This document shows positions 25,497-34,827 of a DNA stretch of 64,000 bases, piece after piece. The translations under genes and the position numbers were made by a program. The notes below the pieces were generated by a model. The model saw only the letters and a program-made list of their open reading frames with translations, had not been told where the DNA came from and did no database searches. Each line of letters begins with the position of its first letter. The first letter of the stretch is position 1. Where the stretch lies: contig NZ_JBFQGA010000009.1 in the NCBI RefSeq assembly GCF_040932435.1, positions 171,966 to 235,965 of the forward strand, given 5' to 3'. The DNA comes from Kluyvera sp040932435 (GTDB lineage Bacteria > Pseudomonadota > Gammaproteobacteria > Enterobacterales > Enterobacteriaceae).

Positions 25497-26687
25497 ATGT
25501 TTGAGAACATTACAGCCGCCCCTGCCGACCCAATTTTGGGCCTAGCCGATCTGTTTCGCGCCGACGAACGCCCGGGAAAAATCAATCTCGGGATTGGTGT
25601 CTATAAAGACGAAACCGGTAAGACCCCGGTTCTGACCAGCGTCAAGAAAGCTGAACAGTATCTGCTGGAAAATGAGACCACCAAAAATTACCTCGGTATT
25701 GATGGTATCCCTGAATTCGGTCGCTGCACGCAGGAGCTGCTGTTTGGTAAAGGCAGCGCGATTGTCAGCGATAAACGCGCACGCACCGCGCAGACCCCCG
25801 GTGGTACTGGCGCACTGCGCGTCGCGGCGGATTTCATTGCCAAAAACACTGACGTGAAACGTATTTGGGTCAGCAACCCAAGCTGGCCGAACCACAAAAG
25901 CGTTTTTGGCGCGGCCGGTCTAGAAGTACGTGAATATCACTACTACAGCGCTGAAAAGCACGCGCTGGACTTCGATGCGCTGCTGGCAAGCCTGAATGAA
26001 GCTCAGGCAGGCGACGTGGTTCTGTTCCACGGCTGCTGCCATAACCCAACCGGTATCGATCCTACGCTGGAGCAGTGGCAGCAGTTGGCTGCGCTGTCTC
26101 TTGAAAAAGGCTGGTTGCCGCTGTTTGACTTCGCCTACCAGGGCTTCGCCCGCGGTCTGGAAGAAGATGCGGAAGGTCTGCGTGCGTTTGCCGCGCTGCA
26201 CAAAGAGCTGATTGTCGCGAGTTCCTACTCGAAGAACTTCGGCCTCTATAATGAACGTGTTGGGGCTTGCACCCTCGTCACCGCTGATACTGATACCGCC
26301 GATCGCGCCTTCAGCCAGCTGAAAGCCGTTATCCGCGCAAACTACTCGAACCCACCGGCTCACGGTGCATCCGTAGTGGCAACGATTCTTGGTAACGACG
26401 CGCTGCGCGCTATCTGGGAACAAGAGCTGACCGATATGCGCCAGCGTATTCAACGCATGCGTCTGCTGTTTGTGAACACGCTGCAGGAAAAAGGTGCCAA
26501 CCGCGACTTCAGCTTTATTACCAAACAAAACGGCATGTTCTCTTTCAGCGGCCTGACCAAAGAACAGGTGCTGCGTCTGCGTGAAGAGTTTGGGGTGTAT
26601 GCTGTTGCTTCGGGTCGTATTAACGTCGCCGGGATGACGCCAGACAACATGGCTCCTCTGTGCGAAGCCATCGTCGCCGTGCTGTAA
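25497..26687 (+). CDS. aspC: Aspartate aminotransferase
   Basis: A 396-residue PLP enzyme, the same length as E. coli AspC. It moves the amino group between aspartate and 2-oxoglutarate and also serves aromatic amino acid synthesis. The PLP lysine is Lys246 in SSYSKNFGLYNERVG. The start at 25497 (MFENITAAPADPILG) was chosen by family identity; the frame is open for 23 more codons upstream without support. It is monocistronic, between two strong hairpins. Confidence 0.98.
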   Translation: MFENITAAPADPILGLADLFRADERPGKINLGIGVYKDETGKTPVLTSVKKAEQYLLENETTKNYLGIDGIPEFGRCTQELLFGKGSAIVSDKRARTAQTPGGTGALRVAADFIAKNTDVKRIWVSNPSWPNHKSVFGAAGLEVREYHYYSAEKHALDFDALLASLNEAQAGDVVLFHGCCHNPTGIDPTLEQWQQLAALSLEKGWLPLFDFAYQGFARGLEEDAEGLRAFAALHKELIVASSYSKNFGLYNERVGACTLVTADTDTADRAFSQLKAVIRANYSNPPAHGASVVATILGNDALRAIWEQELTDMRQRIQRMRLLFVNTLQEKGANRDFSFITKQNGMFSFSGLTKEQVLRLREEFGVYAVASGRINVAGMTPDNMAPLCEAIVAVL

Positions 26688-26706
26688 CTCTGGTTACTGC
26701 TGTGAC

Positions 26707-26735
26707 AAAAAAGGCCGCTTTCGCGGCCTTTTTAA
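26707..26735. terminator. Bidirectional terminator between aspC and gloC
   Basis: AAAAAGGCCGC (26708-26718) pairs with GCGGCCTTTTT (26723-26733) around a TTTC loop, with A-run and T-run flanks suited to both convergent genes. Confidence 0.92.
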
Positions 26736-26739
26736 TTTC

Positions 26740-27387
26740 TTACCAAACGGGAAGTTCATCTTGTAAGAACGGGTTGTGCAAACGCTCGTGACCCAGCGTC
26801 GACATCGGCCCATGTCCGGCAATAAACTTCACGTCATCGCCCAGCGGCAGCAATTTGCGCTTAATAGCGTCAATCAACTGCGCGTGGTCGCCACGCGGGA
26901 AATCACTGCGCCCGACGCCGCCCTTGAACAGCACGTCACCAGAGATGAGCAACCGCGCAGCGTCGTCAAAAAAGACTACGTGTCCAGGGGTATGCCCGGG
27001 ACAGTGAAGCACCTGTAGCTTAACGTTACCGACGCTCACCGTATCGCCTTCATTCAACCAGCGGTCCGGCGTCAACGGCTGACAGTCGTCGAGGCCAAAC
27101 ATCCGGCTTTGCGCAGGAAGCCCCTGCAACCAGAACTCATCCTCTTTTTCCGGCCCAATCACCGGCACACCGTAATGTTGTGCCAGTTCCGCCGCCGCAC
27201 CCACATGGTCGAGATGACCATGGGTCAGCAAAATTTGCTGCAGCGTCACGTCAGCGTCTGCTACCTGCTGTTTGATGGTTTCGGCATCACCACCTGGATC
27301 GACCAGCGCCGCCATTTTGGTTTGCTCACACCAGATCAACGAACAGTTTTGCGCGAATGCAGTAACCGGAATGATTCGATAATTCAT
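26740..27387 (-). CDS. gloC: Type II glyoxalase GloC (YcbL)
   Basis: A 215-residue metallo-beta-lactamase-fold hydrolase. The metal motif THGHLDH (His56, His58, Asp60, His61), the later HCPGHTPGH and the GDVLFKGGVGRSD and AGHGP blocks are intact. YcbL hydrolyses S-lactoylglutathione in methylglyoxal detoxification and lacks the C-terminal substrate domain of GloB. The start at 27387 matches E. coli exactly; the open frame upstream enters the ERIC element and is not expected to be translated. It follows mepK in the same direction. Confidence 0.95.
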   Translation of the reverse strand: MNYRIIPVTAFAQNCSLIWCEQTKMAALVDPGGDAETIKQQVADADVTLQQILLTHGHLDHVGAAAELAQHYGVPVIGPEKEDEFWLQGLPAQSRMFGLDDCQPLTPDRWLNEGDTVSVGNVKLQVLHCPGHTPGHVVFFDDAARLLISGDVLFKGGVGRSDFPRGDHAQLIDAIKRKLLPLGDDVKFIAGHGPMSTLGHERLHNPFLQDELPVW

Positions 27388-27402
27388 GCTGCTCCTGTTT
27401 AT

Positions 27403-27523
27403 CCCCGTCATACTTCAAGTTGCAGGTGCGTTGGCTGCGCTCACTCACCCCAGTCACTTACTAAAGTAAGCTCCTAGGGATTCGCTCTCTTGCCGCCTTC
27501 CTGCAACTCGAATTATTTAGGGG
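27403..27523. repeat. ERIC/IRU repeat element
   Basis: About 121 bases with inverted ends (CCCCGTCATACTTCAAGTTG and, at the far end, CTGCAACTCGAATTATTTAG). The core has the hallmark ERIC segments AGTCACTTACT-AAAGTAAGCTCCTAGGGATTC, split here around the palindromic centre (TTACTAAAGTAA). Full ERIC elements are about 127 bases, so this is essentially complete. It ends 15 bases before the gloC start codon, so it is probably transcribed in the gloC leader and would fold into a long hairpin. Confidence 0.95.
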
Positions 27524-27577
27524 TTATTCTCGTCACCGTTCAGATCTTTTAATCAATCTGAACTGCCGGGCGTAGAG

Positions 27578-28129
27578 TTACCAGTGCCGTAACGGCCCGG
27601 TATCAATATGCACAAAGTTGCTACGTGGGTAGTATCCTACACCACCTGCGCGTAGAGATAACGCAGCTTTGCGTACATTGCTTAACGAAATACCCTCAAT
27701 GTGGAAATCCATGGCCTGGCCTTTCGTGTGATAGCTCTTTTTCGCTACCCCACTACTGTGCGCGCGCAATTCATTATTGGTATCAATAGAACGATATCCA
27801 GAAATCAATTGCACAGGCTTATTAGTTCCTAATAGTCCCTGAAGGCGATAGAGTTGATCGAACAATGAAGGATCGATGCTCTTTATTTTATTCGCGCGAT
27901 AGTCACGGAAAAAATGGTTCAGTTTTGCTAATTCATCCTGAATATAGCCTCGGCCGTCAAAAAACTCGGCTTTTATCAACTCACCTGTATGCAGGTTACT
28001 CAGCGTTAAAATACGCGGACGTGGGGTCGAGAGGGTGGCAAATGCAGGCGTGGGTAAGATGGCCGCCGCGCCAAGCGCAACACCACCTAACGCCAGCAAT
28101 TTGCGGCGATTAGCGTCAAATTTGTCCAT
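27578..28129 (-). CDS. mepK: Murein endopeptidase MepK (YcbK)
   Basis: A 183-residue periplasmic protein (182 in E. coli) with a twin-arginine-type signal (NRRKLLALGG, then a hydrophobic stretch ending PAFA). The peptidase M15/DUF882 domain carries the zinc ligands in SYHTKGQAMDFHIEG and FVHIDTG. In E. coli MepK cuts meso-Dap-meso-Dap (3-3) crosslinks and can split other stem-peptide bonds. Its gene lies directly after ldtD, which makes 3-3 crosslinks, so maker and cutter are neighbours. The start at 28129 (MDKFDANRRK) is the family start. Confidence 0.95.
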   Translation of the reverse strand: MDKFDANRRKLLALGGVALGAAAILPTPAFATLSTPRPRILTLSNLHTGELIKAEFFDGRGYIQDELAKLNHFFRDYRANKIKSIDPSLFDQLYRLQGLLGTNKPVQLISGYRSIDTNNELRAHSSGVAKKSYHTKGQAMDFHIEGISLSNVRKAALSLRAGGVGYYPRSNFVHIDTGPLRHW

Positions 28130-28208
28130 GATAATCAGGTCTACAGTCAGTAAATGTGATCGAAAAATATGCACTTCTGGCGCACGTTAAGCACCTTACC
28201 GGGCATCA

Positions 28209-28270
28209 AAGCCAGCGTCAAGGCGGCCTGCAGCGCAGATCCGCCAGCCCTGGACGTTCGAGGCTGGCTT
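28209..28270. repeat. Branched inverted repeat between ldtD and mepK
   Basis: AAGCCAGC (28209-28216) is complementary to GCTGGCTT (28263-28270). Inside this, CGTC/GACG (28216-28219 with 28253-28256), GGCGG/CCGCC (28222-28226 with 28241-28245) and CTGC/GCAG (28228-28231 with 28235-28238) can also pair. It could act as a terminator or RNA processing site after ldtD, but there is no clear U-tract. I do not recognise it as a named repeat family. Confidence 0.55.
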
Positions 28271-28313
28271 CATTGCTTTATATTCGACAATCACATTACC
28301 TGAACTGCTTCAT

Positions 28314-30089
28314 TTATCTGATTAATTGTTCCGCTTTTGGCAAAATTTGTGCGCCGGATCGCGCAGTAACATCATAATTGTAAATATCTGTTCGATATTG
28401 TGTCTGTCCATCAGACCCAACAAAGGCGGTCAAATAATAGAGGTTAACCGGGATATTTTGGCGGATATTCACATAGCGTGTATTCCCTTGTTTCAGCGCA
28501 TCAGAAATTCGCGCGTCATTCCATCCTGCATCCTGTAACAACATATTAGCCAAATCGGAGGCTTTATTTACACGCACACATCCTGAGCTTAATGCTCTGG
28601 CGTCTTTCTGGAACAAATTATGGTTTGGCGTATCGTGCAGATAAATCGCATCTGAACTCGGCATATTAAATTTATAACGCCCTAACGAGTTGCGCTCGCC
28701 CGGTGCCTGCTGGAAGCGGAACGGCAGATTCGACGCCGTAATAGTTGACCAATCTACGCGCCACGGATCGATAGCCTCTTTACTATTCCAGCCACGAAGG
28801 ACGGTGTAGTTATGCCGCTCCAGATAACCGGGATCATTGCGCAGCTTCGGCAGAATATCATTACGCGCCAGCGTAGGCGGGACGTTCCACGGCGGATTGA
28901 CCACCACGTTATTCAGCGCGCTGCTCATCATCGGCGTTTTACGATCGGGACGACCGACAATTACCCGTGAGGCCAGCGCTTCGCTGCCGTTAAGATAATA
29001 GACCAGTGAGTAAGCTGGGATATTCACCATAATTCCGGTGGACACTTTGCCTGGCAATAAACGAAGACGCTGAATATTCAGCGCCAAGACGCCAGCTCGC
29101 TGTGCAGACGAGACGTTCAGCCAATCGCGGGTTGACGCACCAATAACGCCATCGGCGCCTAAACCTTGCGCCGTCTGGAAACGCTTAACCGCGGCCACCA
29201 GCTTCGGATCGTAGGCCGCCGGCCCCGCTTTCTTGGTTTTGCCAACATTGTCACCAGGTAGCGCGATATCCGGTCCGCTATCCAGCACGCCGTTGCGCTG
29301 CAAAATCTCGCGCAGTGCTGGCACATCGCTACTCCACTGCCCTGGACGTAAAGAAACCGTTGAGGTCAATTTTGGCCATGGGCGTGAATCCCCGGTCAGC
29401 GCCAGTAGCGACTGATGCATCGCGGCATACTGCGGGTGTTGCGGTGCCAAAGCTGTAATAAACTGCGGCAAGGAGCCGTTATCAAGCGCCAACTGCCACT
29501 GGTTGATAACCGACAACGGCGGCGTACCCAGCGTGTAAGGCTTATCGCTGTACAACCAACGATTGCCCTGTACCGGAATACCGCTAATAAAGTGGAGATA
29601 GCCCATCAGCGCGTCGGATAGCACAACATCGCGGGCCATACCGCTCACATTTGGATTGGTGAGTAGCTCGACCCATTGGGTGAACTGCGGTTGGAAACCG
29701 GCGATAGCCACCTCAGCCAGCTGTTGCTGGAAGGCACGCACCGCATCGCGGTTTTCCCACATGGGTTTCATCCCGCGGGCGGAATACAGCGTCACCAAGG
29801 GATTAAGATAGACCGGTTTGTATCCGGCTGGCAGAAGAGACTGGATTTCGGCGCGGCTCGCCGCGGCCGTTTCGGAGGCCAGCGGTTGGCTACCCAGCAG
29901 GCTCGCCATCGCCGACGACGATGACCCCGGATGCTGAAGTACCGGCGAAGCTTCTGCCGGCAGTGCGCTGCTATCAGATGGAACCAGTTCGGGTTCATCC
30001 GCAAAAGCAGTCAACAGTGGAGCAAATGTCATTGTCAGGCACAGACTCACAGCAGACAAACGACGACCATTTTTTTTATTAAGCAACAT
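28314..30089 (-). CDS. ldtD: L,D-transpeptidase LdtD (YcbB)
   Basis: A 591-residue periplasmic enzyme (615 in E. coli). It has an N-terminal signal sequence ending near TAFA, a scaffold domain, a peptidoglycan-binding domain (AVKRFQTAQGLGADGVIG) and a YkuD catalytic domain at about 355-530. The catalytic Cys504 lies in ALSSGCVRVNKASDLA, with the conserved HDTPNHNLF before it. It makes 3-3 crosslinks in peptidoglycan and, in E. coli, can replace the 4-3 crosslinks blocked by beta-lactams and rescue outer-membrane assembly stress. The shortfall against E. coli lies in the low-complexity Ser/Ala-rich N-terminal part. Confidence 0.96.
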   Translation of the reverse strand: MLLNKKNGRRLSAVSLCLTMTFAPLLTAFADEPELVPSDSSALPAEASPVLQHPGSSSSAMASLLGSQPLASETAAASRAEIQSLLPAGYKPVYLNPLVTLYSARGMKPMWENRDAVRAFQQQLAEVAIAGFQPQFTQWVELLTNPNVSGMARDVVLSDALMGYLHFISGIPVQGNRWLYSDKPYTLGTPPLSVINQWQLALDNGSLPQFITALAPQHPQYAAMHQSLLALTGDSRPWPKLTSTVSLRPGQWSSDVPALREILQRNGVLDSGPDIALPGDNVGKTKKAGPAAYDPKLVAAVKRFQTAQGLGADGVIGASTRDWLNVSSAQRAGVLALNIQRLRLLPGKVSTGIMVNIPAYSLVYYLNGSEALASRVIVGRPDRKTPMMSSALNNVVVNPPWNVPPTLARNDILPKLRNDPGYLERHNYTVLRGWNSKEAIDPWRVDWSTITASNLPFRFQQAPGERNSLGRYKFNMPSSDAIYLHDTPNHNLFQKDARALSSGCVRVNKASDLANMLLQDAGWNDARISDALKQGNTRYVNIRQNIPVNLYYLTAFVGSDGQTQYRTDIYNYDVTARSGAQILPKAEQLIR

Positions 30090-30225
30090 CCCTTGCCCCC
30101 TGTTAAATATACGAAGACCCGTAACATGGGCGTACCTTCAGTATATAAAGACAAAAACATTTTTGCCCGGTGAAATGTAAAGAAGTCTAAAGATAATAAC
30201 GCACTAGCAGCCAAAAGCGGAAAAC

Positions 30226-30253
30226 AAAAAGGGCGACATCGCTGTCGCCCTTC
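30226..30253 (-). terminator. mukB terminator
   Basis: AGGGCGACA (30231-30239) pairs with TGTCGCCCT (30244-30252). On the minus strand the stem is followed by TTTTTGTTTT, a strong U-tract. It lies beyond the REP pair, about 125 bases past the mukB stop. Confidence 0.9.
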
Positions 30254-30280
30254 ATTCCGTATTTACTCCGGCTCGGCCCG

Positions 30281-30356
30281 CCTGATGGCGCTACGCTTAT
30301 CAGGCCTACAAACCGTTATTGCGTAGGCCGGATAAGGCAAAGCCGCCATCCGGCAA
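30281..30356. repeat. REP pair (BIME) downstream of mukB
   Basis: Two REP (PU) sequences face each other: GCCTGATGGCGCTACGCTTA onward at 30281-30312 and the inverse copy with GTAGGCCGGATAAGGC at 30324-30356, each ending or starting with the GGCCTAC tail. Such elements are common 3' of enterobacterial operons, where they shield mRNA ends and bind gyrase, IHF or Pol I. Confidence 0.93.
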
Positions 30357-30378
30357 TGCCAATATTGGTTTACCCGGC

Positions 30379-33300
30379 CTAAGACGCGTCAGCGGTACCT
30401 GGCAACGTCTCCGGTAACTGGGCGGCGAAACCGCGCAGACCGACCACATGCACATGTTCATGGTTATTGACCACTTTACGCACCAGCTTATAGGTTGTTC
30501 CTTTCTCCGGGCTGATGTTTTCTGGCGCCGCAATAATCAGCTGCATCTCCAGACGTTCGCACAGCTCGAACAACGTAGCGATGGAACGGGCATCCAGACG
30601 CGCCGCTTCATCGAGGAACAGCAGGCGGCACGGAGACAAGTCTTTACCGCGCAGACGACGTGCTTCATCTTCCCAGCTCTGTACCACCATCACCAGAATC
30701 GACATCCCGGTCCCGATAGCCTCACCGGTCGACAGTGCACCGGACTCGGCACGCAGCCAGCCGTCGGAGCCACGGTTAACCTCAACTTCCATTTCCAGGT
30801 AGCTGCGGTAGTCGAGCAGCTCTTCGCCGATGGTTTGCGGCGTACGCTGGCCCATATCGATTTGTGGATTCAGGCGGGAATAGAGCTTCGCCAGCGCTTC
30901 GGAGAAGGTCAGGCGGTTGCTGTTAAACAGATCCTGATGCTGCTCGTGCTGCTCGGAAAGCACGTCCAGTAGCATCGCGTGGGTCTCACGCACGTTGACG
31001 TTCAGACGCACGCTGTTGACCTGGCCAAACGAAACGTTCTGCAACCCCTGGTTCAACTGACGAATACGGTTCTGTTCGCGCTGAATGGTTTTGCGAATAA
31101 TATTCGCCACGCTGCGAGAGCTTATCGCCAGCTTCTGTTCGCGGTTAGTCAGCTCTTCGGTCAGGCGGCTCAGTTCGATTTCCATCTGTTCGATGGCTTC
31201 AACCGGATCATCAGTGCGAATAATATCCTGACGGATACGTTCACGCAGATGCTGATAGACGGCGACGAAGAACTGAATTTTACGCTCCGGACGTTTTGGA
31301 TCTTCCGACATACGCAGCACATCGCGCAGGTGTTCGTTATCCGCGACAGCCAGACGCAGCGCACCGAGCGCTTTATCCGACATTGAACGCAGATCGTCGG
31401 CTGAGAGGTAAGCCAGCTCACGACGATGCAGACGACGCTCAACGTTGTTGTCTTTCACCAGACGCATTACCGCACACCATCCGGCCTTCGCGCTCACTAC
31501 CTGCTCGCGCATTTCCAGATAATCGCGTTCCAGCTTGCGCAGACGGCGAGTCAGGTTGTCCATCTCGGCTTCGCAGAAGGTCAGCGCTTTTTCCAGTTGG
31601 TTACGACGGGCACGGTTGTTGCTTAGCTGAGCATGCAGCTCGTCACGGCGCATACGCGCACGTTCTTCAGCCCCGGCATCGGCGCGAACACCAATGTCTT
31701 TGAGCTCTTTATGCAGATCGTTAAGCAGCTCTTTTTTCGTGTCATACGAGCTTTTCAGCGACGCCAGCACCTGGCTGTACTGACTTACCTGGGCCGCATG
31801 GGTACGCATCGCTTCACGCGCACGACTACGTTCCGTTTCCGCCTGAGCCAAACGCTGACGCAGTTTTTCATTCAAATCACTGTTGCCGGAGAGCATGTCA
31901 GCGGAATCAGAGTAGCCAAAGTGGGCGCGACGTTGCACCACTTCAGTCAGCGCAAAGGCCTGCTGACGCGCTTCACGCTGCACCTGCTGAGACCAAGCGT
32001 AATCTTCTTTTAACTGCTCGAACTGCTGAGGATCGCTTTGCAATACAGAGACAATCGGCTCGAGTTTCGCCAACTGATTGCCATACTGCTGGATAAAGCG
32101 AGCGGCTTCCTGGGCTTCATCCAGACGCTCTTGAATTTCATCGACGCGGTCGGCCAGCGTTTCATCCGCTAACAGACTCAGACGAGGCAGCAGGCGGTTT
32201 AACAGCGCAACACCCTCTTTCGCCTGCTCAAACTGCGTTTGCTGCTGCTGGTTGTCGCTTTCATGACTGCTCAGCGCGCGTTCCAGTTCGTTACGACGGG
32301 TGTTCAGCTTACGAATTTCTGCTTCTGGATCGGCATCAAAGGCAACCGACAGGTGGCTACCGATAAAGCGGCTGAACGCCTGATGTAGACGCTGGGTTTT
32401 CTGCACGTCAAATGACAATGTCGCGAAACGTTCAGAAAGCACTTCACGCTCAGCGTGCAGACTTTCAATGCGGCTTTCACGCGCAGCGCGACCAAACAGC
32501 GGCAGCGTCGGGAAGCGGGAATAACGCCACTGACGATCGGCGATTTTCACCACCACCGCTTTTTCCAGTTCATCGACGCTAAACACGCTGTCATCGAAGG
32601 ACTGTGGATCCCCTTCGATCAGATAGAGATCTTCCGGACAATCTTCCAAGCCTTCCAGGTACTCGGCAATTTGTGACAAATCCGGTACCACGATGGCGTG
32701 ACGTGACGGACCGTACAACGCGGAGAAATACGGTGCATCTTCGAGGCTCACATCATCATAAATTTCTGAGAGCAGCACACCGCCAAAACGTTCTGCCAGC
32801 GCATTAAGACGCTGATCTTCCGAGCCACCAGGCTGGCTTAAACGTTCAATTTCATCGTCAACCGCCCGCTTACGCGCGCCGACTTCGTCACGTTCAACGA
32901 TGGCCTCACGTTCACGTTCCAGCAGCTGTTGCAAATATTCGGTGACGTCGACGCTGGATTCAAACTGTTCGCCACACTGCTCGCTCAACTGGGTCAGGCT
33001 GTTTTGCGCTGCCAGCCATACCGGTGCGCGGTGCATCAGCGCGGAAATGCGCGACTGCAACTGCTCTTGCTCTTGGCGTAACGTCATGCGCTGTTCACGG
33101 GCGTCGCTGACGCAATCGCTCAGTGCAGCAATCCGCGCTTCCAGCTCATGGTGCAGCGTTTCAAGTTCTTCAATATCGTACTGTTTGCCCTGACGTTTGC
33201 AGAAATCAGCCAGCAGACGTTCGGCGTCCTGCTGCTCGCGCAGACGCTGTTCCAGCTCGTTCAGACGGCTGCGCAGCGGCTGTGCCTGTTCTGCCAGATG

Positions 33301-34827
33301 ACGCTGGTTGACACCGTCACGCAGTAATTCGCGGGCAATTTGCCAGGCCTCATCGCGCGCCAGCGGGCCGTTAATGGCCTCAACAATTTTGAACGCCTGT
33401 TCAAACTGGCTGTGAGCAGTCTGCGAAACGCTCATTTTTTGCTCAAGCGTTAACAGTTTTTCGGTCGCTTCCTGTTCTTTCGCCTGGAAAGTTTCCAGCC
33501 ATTCATCCGCGCTTTCTGGCGTTAAATCCGGCAGGTGGCAAAGCTCTTTCGCCCGCTGTAGTGCCTGCAGCGCCTGGGTGTACTGAATCGCACGCGTCTG
33601 CTGCACATCCAGCGCTTGCTGGTAGTCCGCCAGCTGGTTTTTCAGCTCATCCACTTCCAGTTCGGCGGCTTCGGCACGAGCTTCGTTTTCTTCCTGCTGG
33701 TCGGCGGCTTCCGCCACCACTTCGTTTTGTTCTTCCAGACGAATTTGCAGCTCGTCTAGATCCGCTTCATAGCGTTCAATTTTTTCTTGCTGACGCAGAG
33801 CCGTCTGCACGAGGTTCAGGTGGTCGCTGGCGGCCTGGTGATCGGCTTCCAGATCGCCTTCTGCACCGTTATGCTCCTGCAGTTCACGCGCCATATCGAC
33901 GTGCTTGAACTGCTCCGCCGCAAGCGTTGAGCGAGAGGTGAACAGCTCGCGACGATACTCCAGCGCTTTATCCAGATGCACTCGACGGTCGTTGGCATGA
34001 CGCATATAGTCAGCGGCAACGTAATCGGTGGCTTCGGAAATCAGATGTTTGAACAGGTCACGGTCGGACTGAGTAACGCGAATCGCTTCCAGCGTCATGC
34101 GGTTTTCACGCAGCGCCGCTTCCATATCCTGGAACGCTTTGCGCACGCCGCTGTTTTCCGGCAACAGATAGTCGCGTAGGGAACGAGTAATGGCGCTGGA
34201 GATACCGCCGTACAGTGAGGCTTCAATCAGACGATAGAATTTGCTACGGTCAGAGGCTGAGCGCAGACGACGCGCCACAATGCCCAAATCGAACATCAGC
34301 GAGTGATAGTCGGTAATCGAGTTAAACTGTTTGAACTGCACGCCTTCGATGGTATCGAGCTTGTCTTTAAGCTCCTGCAAGGTCAAAACACGCGCTTGGC
34401 GATCGCTTACCGTTTCGGTCAGCAACTGGGTTGGCTGGTAAGAGGTTGGCAGACCTTGAATAGCGAACGGCTTGATATCCACTTTACGATCGCGGCCAGC
34501 GACCTGTTGTAAACGTACGCCAACCACCACGCGCTGGTTACGTGAGTTCATCACGTCCAGCACCGAATAACACACGCCCGCTTTCAGCTTACCGTGCAAA
34601 CCTTTATCGCGTGAACCGCTGGTTGCCCCGGCTTCGGTGGTGTTACGGAAGTGCAGCAGGGTTAAGTCTGGAATCAACGCCGTGACGAATGCCGCCATGG
34701 TGGTGGATTTACCCGCACCGTTACCGCCCGACAGCGTGGTGACCAGTTCATCTAGGTCGAAGGTACGGGCAAAGAACCCGTTCCAGTTAATCAGCGTTAG
34801 CGAACGAAATTTACCGCGATCGATCAT
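30379..34827 (-). CDS. mukB: Chromosome condensin subunit MukB
   Basis: A 1482-residue SMC-like ATPase (1486 in E. coli). The N-terminal head has Walker A GGNGAGKSTT near residue 34. Two very long coiled coils, rich in Glu, Gln and Leu, flank a hinge at about 640-800. The C-terminal head has the signature LSTGEAIGTGMS and Walker B CRLLFLDEAARLD. With MukE and the kleisin MukF it organises and segregates the chromosome, and the hinge binds topoisomerase IV in E. coli. Its start codon overlaps the mukE stop by one base, so it is the last gene of cmoM-mukF-mukE-mukB. Confidence 0.98.
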   Translation of the reverse strand: MIDRGKFRSLTLINWNGFFARTFDLDELVTTLSGGNGAGKSTTMAAFVTALIPDLTLLHFRNTTEAGATSGSRDKGLHGKLKAGVCYSVLDVMNSRNQRVVVGVRLQQVAGRDRKVDIKPFAIQGLPTSYQPTQLLTETVSDRQARVLTLQELKDKLDTIEGVQFKQFNSITDYHSLMFDLGIVARRLRSASDRSKFYRLIEASLYGGISSAITRSLRDYLLPENSGVRKAFQDMEAALRENRMTLEAIRVTQSDRDLFKHLISEATDYVAADYMRHANDRRVHLDKALEYRRELFTSRSTLAAEQFKHVDMARELQEHNGAEGDLEADHQAASDHLNLVQTALRQQEKIERYEADLDELQIRLEEQNEVVAEAADQQEENEARAEAAELEVDELKNQLADYQQALDVQQTRAIQYTQALQALQRAKELCHLPDLTPESADEWLETFQAKEQEATEKLLTLEQKMSVSQTAHSQFEQAFKIVEAINGPLARDEAWQIARELLRDGVNQRHLAEQAQPLRSRLNELEQRLREQQDAERLLADFCKRQGKQYDIEELETLHHELEARIAALSDCVSDAREQRMTLRQEQEQLQSRISALMHRAPVWLAAQNSLTQLSEQCGEQFESSVDVTEYLQQLLEREREAIVERDEVGARKRAVDDEIERLSQPGGSEDQRLNALAERFGGVLLSEIYDDVSLEDAPYFSALYGPSRHAIVVPDLSQIAEYLEGLEDCPEDLYLIEGDPQSFDDSVFSVDELEKAVVVKIADRQWRYSRFPTLPLFGRAARESRIESLHAEREVLSERFATLSFDVQKTQRLHQAFSRFIGSHLSVAFDADPEAEIRKLNTRRNELERALSSHESDNQQQQTQFEQAKEGVALLNRLLPRLSLLADETLADRVDEIQERLDEAQEAARFIQQYGNQLAKLEPIVSVLQSDPQQFEQLKEDYAWSQQVQREARQQAFALTEVVQRRAHFGYSDSADMLSGNSDLNEKLRQRLAQAETERSRAREAMRTHAAQVSQYSQVLASLKSSYDTKKELLNDLHKELKDIGVRADAGAEERARMRRDELHAQLSNNRARRNQLEKALTFCEAEMDNLTRRLRKLERDYLEMREQVVSAKAGWCAVMRLVKDNNVERRLHRRELAYLSADDLRSMSDKALGALRLAVADNEHLRDVLRMSEDPKRPERKIQFFVAVYQHLRERIRQDIIRTDDPVEAIEQMEIELSRLTEELTNREQKLAISSRSVANIIRKTIQREQNRIRQLNQGLQNVSFGQVNSVRLNVNVRETHAMLLDVLSEQHEQHQDLFNSNRLTFSEALAKLYSRLNPQIDMGQRTPQTIGEELLDYRSYLEMEVEVNRGSDGWLRAESGALSTGEAIGTGMSILVMVVQSWEDEARRLRGKDLSPCRLLFLDEAARLDARSIATLFELCERLEMQLIIAAPENISPEKGTTYKLVRKVVNNHEHVHVVGLRGFAAQLPETLPGTADAS

